64,000 nucleotides of DNA from assembly GCA_902579105.1 (NCBI GenBank), contig CACHFM010000005.1, forward strand, positions 18,519-82,518, read 5' to 3'. Position numbers and translations under genes: made by a program. Below, in pieces: positions 57,732 through 64,000 of the stretch. Position 1 is the stretch's first letter; every line of letters begins with the position of its first letter. The notes beneath the pieces were generated by a model. It searched no databases and had not been told where the DNA came from. It saw nothing but the letters and a program-made list of their open reading frames with translations. Source of the stretch: an uncultured Pelagibacteraceae bacterium. Its GTDB lineage: Bacteria > Pseudomonadota > Alphaproteobacteria > Pelagibacterales > Pelagibacteraceae.

Positions 57732-58739
57732 ATGAAAATATTAATAGTTACTGATGCTTATTACCCGCAAGTTAATGGTGTAGTAAGAACTCTCCATCAA
57801 ACAGGTGAAATACTTAAATCACAAGGTCACACTATTGAATATATTACACCTCAACAATTTCTGACTGTACCTATGCCCAAATATAATGAAATTAGATTAT
57901 CTTTAAATGTTTGGCCTCGTGTAAGTAATTTAATCAATTCAATTAAACCTGATGCAATACACATCGCAACAGAAGGGCCTCTTGGTTTTATGGCAAGAAG
58001 ACATTGTATTAAAAAAGGTTTAAAGTTTACAACGAGTTTTCATACAAGATTTGATAAATATATGAAACTTTATATGCCTATCATTCCAGCTAAATGGTCA
58101 GAGAAATTTTTATGCAATTTTCATAATAAAGCTGAAAGAATTTTAGTGACAACAGAATCTATGCGTGAGGAGCTAATTGCATTAGGTGTTGATAATAATA
58201 AAATGGTTACATGGACTAGGGGAGGTAATCATGGTGCGTTTAAAAATCCCATTAAAAGAGACTTACCTTATAAAAGACCTATATGGATATATGTTGGTAG
58301 GATTGCAGTTGAAAAAAATATTAAAGCATTTTTAGATCTCGATCTTGAAGGTACTAAAGTTATTATTGGAAAAGGTCCAGATTTGAACAATTTGAAAAAA
58401 AAATTTCCAAATGATATTTTTTTAGGAGAAAAGACTAATGGAGAATTAGCATCTCATTTTGCATCATCAGACGTTTTTGTTTTTCCTAGTAAAACTGATA
58501 CATTTGGTATTGTTGTTTTGGAATCATTAAATTGTGGTACACCAGTTGCAGCTTATCCAGTGCCAGGACCTAAAGATATATTAGGTGGAACTAATATTGA
58601 TACTTTAGATGATGATTTGAAGGCTTCTGCTTTAAAAGCTTTGAAGGTAAGTCGCCAAGATTGTCTTGATTTTGCAAAAAAATATTCATGGGAAGAAACA
58701 GCAAAAATATTTTTTGAAAATATTTCACCTAATTATTAA
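57732..58739 (+). CDS. agt: GT4 glycosyltransferase, Agt-like (glycosyl-diacylglycerol synthase)
   Basis: Predicted to transfer a sugar to diacylglycerol, making phosphorus-free glycolipids. The 335-residue GT-B protein begins MKILIVTDAYYPQVNGVVRTLHQTGEILKSQGHTIEYI, a start shared with diacylglycerol mannosyl/glucosyltransferases, has IWIYVGRIAVEKNIKAFLDL, and the donor-site motif FPSKTDTFGIVVLESLNCGTPVAAYPVPGPKDIL (E-x7-E region). It directly follows plcP, and this pair is known from Alphaproteobacteria that swap phospholipids for glycolipids. Sugar donor cannot be read from the sequence. Confidence 0.83.
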   Translation: MKILIVTDAYYPQVNGVVRTLHQTGEILKSQGHTIEYITPQQFLTVPMPKYNEIRLSLNVWPRVSNLINSIKPDAIHIATEGPLGFMARRHCIKKGLKFTTSFHTRFDKYMKLYMPIIPAKWSEKFLCNFHNKAERILVTTESMREELIALGVDNNKMVTWTRGGNHGAFKNPIKRDLPYKRPIWIYVGRIAVEKNIKAFLDLDLEGTKVIIGKGPDLNNLKKKFPNDIFLGEKTNGELASHFASSDVFVFPSKTDTFGIVVLESLNCGTPVAAYPVPGPKDILGGTNIDTLDDDLKASALKALKVSRQDCLDFAKKYSWEETAKIFFENISPNY

Positions 58740-58773
58740 AGACAATATTCATTACATTTGTTAAAACATATCC

Positions 58774-59922
58774 ATGTTTTGGACAGAGTTGATACTCATA
58801 GTTGTAATAATTATTTTATTATATTTTTTATTTAAAAAAAATATTAAGCCAGAAAATACAGCTCCAGTTGTAAATAAGACCAATAAAGATGATTTAGGAA
58901 AGAGAGTAATTATTGAAGAATTAGAAGATCAATTTTTTGCTTTAGATAAATATAACTTAATCAAATATCTTAACAAAAGTGCAAAACAACGTTTTGGCGA
59001 AAACTTAATTGATAAAAATATTTCAAGTGTAATAAGAGATACAAAATTATTAGAAACAATTGATGAAGCTATTAAGGACCAAACCACAAAAAATGTTAAT
59101 GTAGAAATCAATTTACCATCTTATCAGCTTTACAAAATTTATGTTATTCCTGGTCCTACTCATCTGTTCCCAGAAGTAAACTCAGTTGTATTGTTTCTAA
59201 AAGATTTTACAGAAATAACAAAAGCACAAAAATTAAAAACTGATTTTGTTGCTAATGTGAGTCACGAATTAAGAACACCTTTAGTTTCAATTAAAGGCTC
59301 TTTAGAGACTATTCTTGGACCAGCTTCAAAAGACCAAGAGGCTCAAAAAAAATTTATGTCTATAATGTCTGATCAAGTATTGAGAATGGAAAACTTAATC
59401 AATGATTTATTGATTTTAAGCAGAATTGAGCTTGAAGAACACATTAAACCAAATAAAATCATTAATCTAAATGATATTTTTAAAAATATTAAAAGTAACT
59501 TTGAATTAATTCTTAAAAAAAAGAAAATTAATTTACATCTTGAACTTATTGAACCAACTTTAGTTTTTGGTGATAATGATAAATTGTTAACTGTATTTTC
59601 AAATTTAATTGATAATTCAATTAAATATTCTCAAGGTGGAAAAAATATATATGTCAAAAGTCAAAATAGTGAAGGTAAATTAATTGGTAAAAATATTGTC
59701 ATTAGTATTAAAGATGAAGGGATTGGAATACCTCAACAGTTAATTCCAAGAATAACTGAAAGATTTTTTAGAGTAGATACAGAAAAAAGTAAAAAAGTTG
59801 GTGGCACAGGTTTAGGTTTAGCTATCATGAAACATATTATATCTCAACACAGAGGTGATTACGAGATTCTTAGTAAACTTAATGAAGGTACTGAAATTAA
59901 AATATATCTTCCAACAAAATAA
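58774..59922 (+). CDS. phoR: PhoR-type phosphate sensor histidine kinase
   Basis: Membrane histidine kinase expected to phosphorylate PhoB. The 382-residue protein has one N-terminal helix (WTELILIVVIIILLYFLF), a PAS-like domain (LEDQFFALDKYNLIKYLNKSAKQRF) at about residues 45-150, then H-box FVANVSHELRTPLVSIKGSLETILG, N-box NLIDNSIKYS, and GIGIPQQLIPRITERFFRVDTEKSKKVGGTGLGLAIMKHIISQHRG, whose ERFFRVD...SxxxGGTGLGLAIVKHI pattern is PhoR-like. The context upstream of pstS-pstC-pstA supports the call. phoB is not in this window. Confidence 0.9.
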   Translation: MFWTELILIVVIIILLYFLFKKNIKPENTAPVVNKTNKDDLGKRVIIEELEDQFFALDKYNLIKYLNKSAKQRFGENLIDKNISSVIRDTKLLETIDEAIKDQTTKNVNVEINLPSYQLYKIYVIPGPTHLFPEVNSVVLFLKDFTEITKAQKLKTDFVANVSHELRTPLVSIKGSLETILGPASKDQEAQKKFMSIMSDQVLRMENLINDLLILSRIELEEHIKPNKIINLNDIFKNIKSNFELILKKKKINLHLELIEPTLVFGDNDKLLTVFSNLIDNSIKYSQGGKNIYVKSQNSEGKLIGKNIVISIKDEGIGIPQQLIPRITERFFRVDTEKSKKVGGTGLGLAIMKHIISQHRGDYEILSKLNEGTEIKIYLPTK

Positions 59923-60016
59923 TTAATTTAAAAAGTTGTTTAAAATTAACTCTTATTCGATCAATATTTAACAAATCTTTTGTTGATTCGTATCCTATTT
60001 TAATTAAATTTTTAAT

Positions 60017-60625
60017 ATGATTAAAGTATTGCATAGTATTTTAATTATCTTATTTGTTTTTATGTCGATGATTACTAAAAGTATATCATCGGATATATCT
60101 ACAATTCTAAGGAATCAACAATTAACTGTATTCGATATTGGTGTTTTTAGATTACAAGAAGATTTAAAAAGCACTTATCCTGAAATTAAAAAACATAAAG
60201 ATGTCCCATATGAAGATATTTACATGGATGTTCTCACTTCATATCGAAACAATTCAGTAGATCTAATTATTTCAATTCCTGTAAACGAAAATTTAAAAAA
60301 AGAAAACTACATGTCAGATTCATTTAGATGTAGAAATATATTTAATTCTGTCAGAGATCATTTACTAAGAAATGAAAATATGAGTAATTATAGATTTACT
60401 ATGGCAACAAGTTATTTAACATCTATATTTTCAACTCCAAGTAGTTGGCCCAAATGGCGTTATGATCAAAGTGTTCTTGAGGAATTAGTTAATCTCGTGA
60501 AATTGGAAGTTATTTTAAGGCCTACAACAGAACTTGCTTTTAAGGATAATGTTAATCCAATTTCATGCAAAGGTGGTTTGGAAACCGAAAAAAATGAGAT
60601 TATTATCTCAATGAAATACAACTAA
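60017..60625 (+). CDS. Exported protein of unknown function in the Pho/Pst cluster
   Basis: I do not recognise this 202-residue protein. It starts with a signal peptide (VLHSILIILFVFMSMITKSISS) and appears to be periplasmic, with no other membrane segment. Two cysteines (in SFRCRNIF and NPISCKGG) could form a disulfide. Trp/Pro-rich SSWPKWRYDQS lies near residue 143. The middle and C-terminal parts look alpha/beta, with DLIISIPVNENLKKEN and a final EKNEIIISMKYN strand. It lies between phoR and pstS, 94 bp after phoR, on the same strand. A role in phosphate acquisition is inferred only from position. Confidence 0.78.
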   Translation: MIKVLHSILIILFVFMSMITKSISSDISTILRNQQLTVFDIGVFRLQEDLKSTYPEIKKHKDVPYEDIYMDVLTSYRNNSVDLIISIPVNENLKKENYMSDSFRCRNIFNSVRDHLLRNENMSNYRFTMATSYLTSIFSTPSSWPKWRYDQSVLEELVNLVKLEVILRPTTELAFKDNVNPISCKGGLETEKNEIIISMKYN

Positions 60626-60646
60626 AAAGTTACCTTTTTAATAAAA

Positions 60647-60664
60647 CTGTAACAATTCTGTAAT
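60647..60664 (+). promoter_or_regulatory. Pho box upstream of pstS
   Basis: CTGTAAC-AATT-CTGTAAT: two 7-bp direct repeats with a 4-bp spacer, matching the PhoB operator architecture in the orientation of pstS. The site should replace the -35 element; TTCAAT or CAATAA about 9-11 bp downstream may be the -10. It lies 66 bp before the chosen pstS start. Confidence 0.75.
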
Positions 60665-60730
60665 ATTAAAGATTCAATAAATTTATACGAGTCTGAAATC
60701 TATTAATTAATAATGAAAGGATTAAAGATA

Positions 60731-61762
60731 ATGAAAAAACTAACTATAATAATTGCTTCGCTTGTTGCTTTAACAATTGCGACAGTTGCTCAAGCAAGAG
60801 ATCAAATTAAAATAGTTGGTTCATCTACAGTATTCCCTTACGCGACTGTTGTTGCTGAAAGATTCGGTGGTTCAGGATTTAAAACTCCTGTAATCGAATC
60901 GACTGGTACTGGTGGAGGAGCTAAACTATTCTGCGCTGGTGTTGGTGAACAACATCCAGATATTACAAATGCATCAAGAGCCATGAAAGATAAAGAAAAA
61001 GCTCTATGTAAAAAAAATGGAGTTAATGAAATCGTTGAGATCGTTATTGGTAATGACGGTATTACATTAGCTTATAGTAAAGATGCAAAACCAATTAACT
61101 TTACTAAAGAGCAATTATATTTAGCATTAGCTGCACATACAGTTGTTGATGGTAAATTAGTTCCAAATATTTATAAAACTTGGGACCAAATTGATCCAAG
61201 TCTACCTAAACAGAAAATTTCTGTAATGATCCCTCCAGGAACTTCTGGAACAAGAGATGCTTGGAATTCTTTGGTAATGAAAAAAGGTATGACTAAAGAA
61301 GCTAAAGCTCTTTATAAAGCTGGTTATGAGGCTGGAAATAAAAAATACAAAAAACCTCAAAAACTTTATAGAGAAGATGGTGCTGCTATTGAAGTTGGTG
61401 AAAACGATAGTTTAATCATTCAAAAATTAGTACAAGATAAAGACATGTTTGGTTTCTTTGGATTTAGTTATTTCTTAGCTGCTAAAGACAAATTGCAAGC
61501 TGCTAGCATTGATGGTGGTCAACCATCTCTTGAGAGTATTCAAGACTACAGTTATGCAGTTGCAAGACCATTATTTTTCTATGTGAAAAAAGCTCACGTT
61601 GGTGTAATCCCTGGATTACATGAATTTGTAAAAGAGTTCACTACAACTAAAGCTATAGGTAAAAATGGCTATTTGGCTGATATTGGTTTAGTACCATTAG
61701 ATAAGAAGTTGTACAAGACAACTAGAACTAATGCGAAAGATCTTGTTGCAATGGCTGACTAA
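60731..61762 (+). CDS. pstS: Phosphate ABC transporter, substrate-binding protein
   Basis: High-affinity periplasmic phosphate-binding protein. I choose the ATG at 60731 (343 residues, MKKLTIIIASLVALTIATVAQARD), which follows an AAAGGA ribosome-binding site and gives a normal signal peptide; the ATG at 60713 has no such site. Phosphate-binding loops are visible in IVGSSTVFPYATVVAERFG, IESTGTGGGAKLFCAGVGEQHPDITNASRAM and PPGTSGTRDAWNSLV. It is followed by a terminator and then pstC, so it is likely made in excess of the permeases. Base composition is closer to aapJ than to its neighbours, suggesting high expression. Confidence 0.95.
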   Translation: MKKLTIIIASLVALTIATVAQARDQIKIVGSSTVFPYATVVAERFGGSGFKTPVIESTGTGGGAKLFCAGVGEQHPDITNASRAMKDKEKALCKKNGVNEIVEIVIGNDGITLAYSKDAKPINFTKEQLYLALAAHTVVDGKLVPNIYKTWDQIDPSLPKQKISVMIPPGTSGTRDAWNSLVMKKGMTKEAKALYKAGYEAGNKKYKKPQKLYREDGAAIEVGENDSLIIQKLVQDKDMFGFFGFSYFLAAKDKLQAASIDGGQPSLESIQDYSYAVARPLFFYVKKAHVGVIPGLHEFVKEFTTTKAIGKNGYLADIGLVPLDKKLYKTTRTNAKDLVAMAD

Positions 61763-61786
61763 TAAAGCTGGTTAACAAATAAAGAT

Positions 61787-61815
61787 AAGGGGTCTTTTTA
61801 GGCCCCTTTTTTTTT
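61787..61815 (+). terminator. Rho-independent terminator between pstS and pstC
   Basis: AAGGGGTC (61787-61794), loop TTTTTA, GGCCCCTT (61801-61808), with nine T in the tail (61807-61815). It is 24 bp after the pstS stop and before the pstC ribosome-binding site AGGAG, giving partial termination within the operon, as at aapJ. Confidence 0.9.
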
Positions 61816-61848
61816 AAGAAAGTGTAAAGTAAAACATTAGGAGATTCT

Positions 61849-63234
61849 TTGAACTTAGTTATATTCATCTTTATTGTACTTCTTGGTTTTACTAGTTACT
61901 ATTTTGGAAGAAAAAAAGCCTACTCAATTCAAGCAACAAATACTAGATTAACAGCACTTCCACAATTTTATGGGTATTATTTAGCAATATGGTGCGCAAT
62001 ACCCGCTTTTATTATTTATTCTTTATGGGCAATATTTGAGCCGAGTATAGTTAAGTTAATAATTTTAAGTGATTATAGCAATCAAGGATATCTTGATGAC
62101 GAACTAAATCTAATTTATGAAAAAACTAAATCATTATCTCGTGGTCAGTTTAGTGGAGAAATTACTACTTATCTTGAAACATCTGCAGAAAAATATTTAA
62201 ATCTTCGATCTATAGCTCAAAACTCTAAAGTTGTTTTAATTTTGGCAATAATTATAGCTTCTATAGTTTATGGTTATAAAAGAATTTCTTCAAACAACAG
62301 AACAAGAGAACCGGTTGAAAAATTTTTAAATGCTGTTTTATTTACAGCTTCTTTGGCAGCTATATTAACAACTATTGGAATTGTTTTTTCATTAATATTT
62401 CAAACTATCGATTTTTTTAAAGTAATTCCCTTGTTTGATTTTATTTTTGGAACTCATTGGTATCCAGCTAAAGCATTTGTGAGAGATGCTTCTGAGCCTT
62501 TGGATCCATCAATGTATTCTGATACATTTGGGGCTGTACCAATTTTTGCCGGAACATTTTTTATAGCATTAATTGCAATGTGTGTTGCTATACCAATTGG
62601 ATTGATGAGTGGAATTTATTTAGCTGAATACGCTTCAACCAAAGTAAGACAATATGCAAAACCTTTAATTGAAATTTTAGCAGGCATACCAACTGTAGTT
62701 TATGGTTTTTTTGCAGCTTTAACAGTTGGACCATTCCTTAAAGATATAGGAACGGCAATGGGATTAGAAGTATCTGCAGAGAGTGCTCTAGCTGCAGGGG
62801 GTGTAATGGGGATAATGATTATTCCGTTTATATCTAGTTTGAGTGATGACGTTATTACTAGTGTTCCTCAAAGTTTAAGAGATGGTAGTTATGCAATGGG
62901 GGCTACTAAATCAGAAACAATAAAAAAAGTTATTTTTCCAGCAGCATTACCAGGAATTGTTGGTTCTATCTTGCTAGGTGTTTCCAGAGCTGTTGGAGAA
63001 ACAATGATTGTAGTTATGGCTTCAGGCCTTGCAGCCAACTTAACATTTAACCCTTTAGAATCTACTTCAACTATCACTGCTCAAATTGTCGTAATATTAA
63101 TTGGAGATCAGGCCTTTGGAGATCCTAAAACCCAGGCAGCATTTGCACTAGGTATGACATTGTTTTTGGTAACACTTAGTTTAAATATTTTTGCATTAAG
63201 AGTTGTTAAAAAATATAGGGAAAAATATGAATAA
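61849..63234 (+). CDS. pstC: Phosphate ABC transporter permease PstC
   Basis: Inner-membrane permease of the Pst system. The 461-residue protein has TTG as start, 5 nt after AGGAG. It has the long N-terminal extension usual in alphaproteobacterial PstC: a helix at about residues 2-17, another near 35-60, and a periplasmic loop. The ABC permease core then starts near residue 230 (AVPIFAGTFFIALIAMCVAIPIGLMSGIYLAEYAS), followed by PLIEILAGIPTVVYGFFAALTVGPFL and the EAA loop VPQSLRDGSYAMGATKSETIKKVIFPAALPGIVGSILLGVSRAVGETMIV. It overlaps pstA by 8 bp. Confidence 0.94.
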   Translation: MNLVIFIFIVLLGFTSYYFGRKKAYSIQATNTRLTALPQFYGYYLAIWCAIPAFIIYSLWAIFEPSIVKLIILSDYSNQGYLDDELNLIYEKTKSLSRGQFSGEITTYLETSAEKYLNLRSIAQNSKVVLILAIIIASIVYGYKRISSNNRTREPVEKFLNAVLFTASLAAILTTIGIVFSLIFQTIDFFKVIPLFDFIFGTHWYPAKAFVRDASEPLDPSMYSDTFGAVPIFAGTFFIALIAMCVAIPIGLMSGIYLAEYASTKVRQYAKPLIEILAGIPTVVYGFFAALTVGPFLKDIGTAMGLEVSAESALAAGGVMGIMIIPFISSLSDDVITSVPQSLRDGSYAMGATKSETIKKVIFPAALPGIVGSILLGVSRAVGETMIVVMASGLAANLTFNPLESTSTITAQIVVILIGDQAFGDPKTQAAFALGMTLFLVTLSLNIFALRVVKKYREKYE

Positions 63235-64000
63235 AAATAAAGAAAAACTCCTAAATTCTAGATATAGGGCCGAAAAAAGATTTCAATTTTACGGGAAAAG
63301 CGCAATTTTTTTAGCTCTATTATTTTTAACAATTTTTATTTTTAAAATCTTTTCTACTGGCTATACAGCGTTTCAGAAAACTTGGTTGATTGTACCAGTC
63401 ACCTTTGATGCTGAAACCATGTACCTTGACGAAAATCCTTCTAAAGAAGACTTAGAGGATGCAGATTATTTTGATCTAGCTTTACAAACAATGTTTAATT
63501 TAGATAAAAGTGCCTCAGAAAAACAACAAAATGATCTGAAGAGAATGGTCTCTTACTTTTTTGAAAGAGAGATTAAAAGGGAGCTTTTAAATGACCCTTC
63601 ATTAATTGGAAAAACTAAAGATGTTTACTTAACTGCTTCAGATGATTTAGATCAAGTATTTAAAGGCAATTATCCAAGGGATTTACCCGAAGATCAAAGA
63701 AGAGTTACAGATTATCAATTAAAGATTTTTGATCAACTTGTAGAACAGGGAAGAGTTGAAAGTAAATTCAATTTAAGTTTTTTTACACACCCAGATTCAA
63801 GAGAGGCTGAATTAGCTGGTATAGCAAGCTCATTTATGGGATCGATTTTTTCTATTTTAGTTTGTTTAGTTATTGCATTTCCTGTTGCAGTGCTAGCAGC
63901 TATTTATTTAGAGGAATTTGCACCAAAAAATAGATTTACTGATTTTATTGAGGTAAATATAAATAACTTAGCAGCTGTTCCATCAATTGTTTTTGGTCTT
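63227..64000 (+). CDS. pstA: Phosphate ABC transporter permease PstA (3' truncated by window edge)
   Basis: Second Pst permease; the frame is open from the ATG at 63227 to the window end (258 codons), so it was missed by the ORF track. It begins MNKNKEKLLNSRYRAEKRFQFYGKSAIFLALLFLTIFIFKIFSTGYTAFQKTW, then has the long periplasmic region of alphaproteobacterial PstA. The permease core starts at AGIASSFMGSIFSILVCLVIAFPVAVLAAIYLEEFAPKNRFTDFIEVNINNLAAVPSIVFGL, which is distinctive. pstB, phoU and phoB would be expected beyond the edge. Confidence 0.92.
   Translation, partial: MNKNKEKLLNSRYRAEKRFQFYGKSAIFLALLFLTIFIFKIFSTGYTAFQKTWLIVPVTFDAETMYLDENPSKEDLEDADYFDLALQTMFNLDKSASEKQQNDLKRMVSYFFEREIKRELLNDPSLIGKTKDVYLTASDDLDQVFKGNYPRDLPEDQRRVTDYQLKIFDQLVEQGRVESKFNLSFFTHPDSREAELAGIASSFMGSIFSILVCLVIAFPVAVLAAIYLEEFAPKNRFTDFIEVNINNLAAVPSIVFGL

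Noticed and set aside
59971-59985. Inverted repeat AACAAA-TCT-TTTGTT upstream of the unknown exported protein
   Set aside because: Short A/T-only arms are common by chance here and it does not match the Pho-box pattern.
1-64000. CRISPR arrays, insertion sequences, prophage, attachment sites, rRNA genes or restriction/defence systems
   Set aside because: No regularly spaced repeats, transposase, integrase, phage or defence-type proteins were found; every stretch over 300 bp is accounted for by genes (48427-48839 holds two tRNAs and the valS promoter region).

Overview
The window looks like a continuous piece of chromosome from a streamlined marine alphaproteobacterium of the SAR11 clade (Pelagibacterales). 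The evidence is very low G+C, extremely short or negative intergenic distances, alphaproteobacterial gene order, a short-form ProS, NtrYX-TrkAH, AapJQMP and a lipid-remodelling gene pair beside the Pst system. I see no insertion sequences, prophage, CRISPR arrays or broken genes; only birA (left) and pstA (right) are cut, both by the window edges.

Layout. (1) 1-9517: birA (partial), coaX, rnj, proS, lolC, lolD, dnaE. (2) 9571-21279: a structured rpsB leader followed by rpsB, tsf, frr, uppS, cdsA, dxr, bamA, skp, fabZ, lpxD, lpxA, lpxI, lpxB, an operon that couples translation, isoprenoid synthesis and outer-membrane/lipid A assembly. (3) 21256-28669, minus strand: gltX, lexA (with SOS boxes), trpC, trpD, trpG, trpE and a PpiD-like foldase. 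(4) 28726-35179: tpiA, secG, pyrG, kdsA, eno, ftsB, lipA and a COQ10/RatA-type START protein. (5) 35176-37233, minus: pncC/cinA, pgpA, ispDF. (6) 37259-43190: ntrY, ntrX, trkA, trkH, then tRNA-Arg(UCU). (7) 43470-48426: the general L-amino-acid ABC transporter aapJQMP and an XRE-family regulator. (8) 48516-53185: tRNA-Asn and tRNA-Cys (minus), valS, ilvD. (9) 53175-55464: a two-gene GDP-mannose island, gmd and manC. (10) 55639-55848: a very lysine-rich small protein with its own strong signals. (11) 55938-64000: a phosphate-starvation block with a diacylglycerol-kinase-like lipid kinase, PlcP-like phospholipase C, Agt-like glycosyltransferase, PhoR, an unrecognised exported protein, PstS, PstC and PstA (partial).

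Blocks 1-6 follow an order familiar from larger alphaproteobacteria, but genes usually embedded in it are absent at precise junctions: pyrH, rseP, gltA, comEC, moeA/moaC, pdhABC-lpd and dusB-ntrB-ntrC. The neighbours have closed up, often with 1-10 bp overlaps.

The part most worth follow-up is block 11. Direct repeats of the CTGTAAC-N4-CTGTAAY type lie before pstS and in the divergent region between the lipid kinase and plcP. They tie phosphate uptake, phospholipid breakdown and glycolipid synthesis together, with one unrecognised exported protein (60017-60625) embedded in the set. Other notable points are an NtrX whose GAFTGA and Walker B elements are degenerate, a pseudoknot that would cover the rpsB ribosome-binding site, and alphaproteobacterial GTTC-N7-GTTC SOS boxes at lexA.
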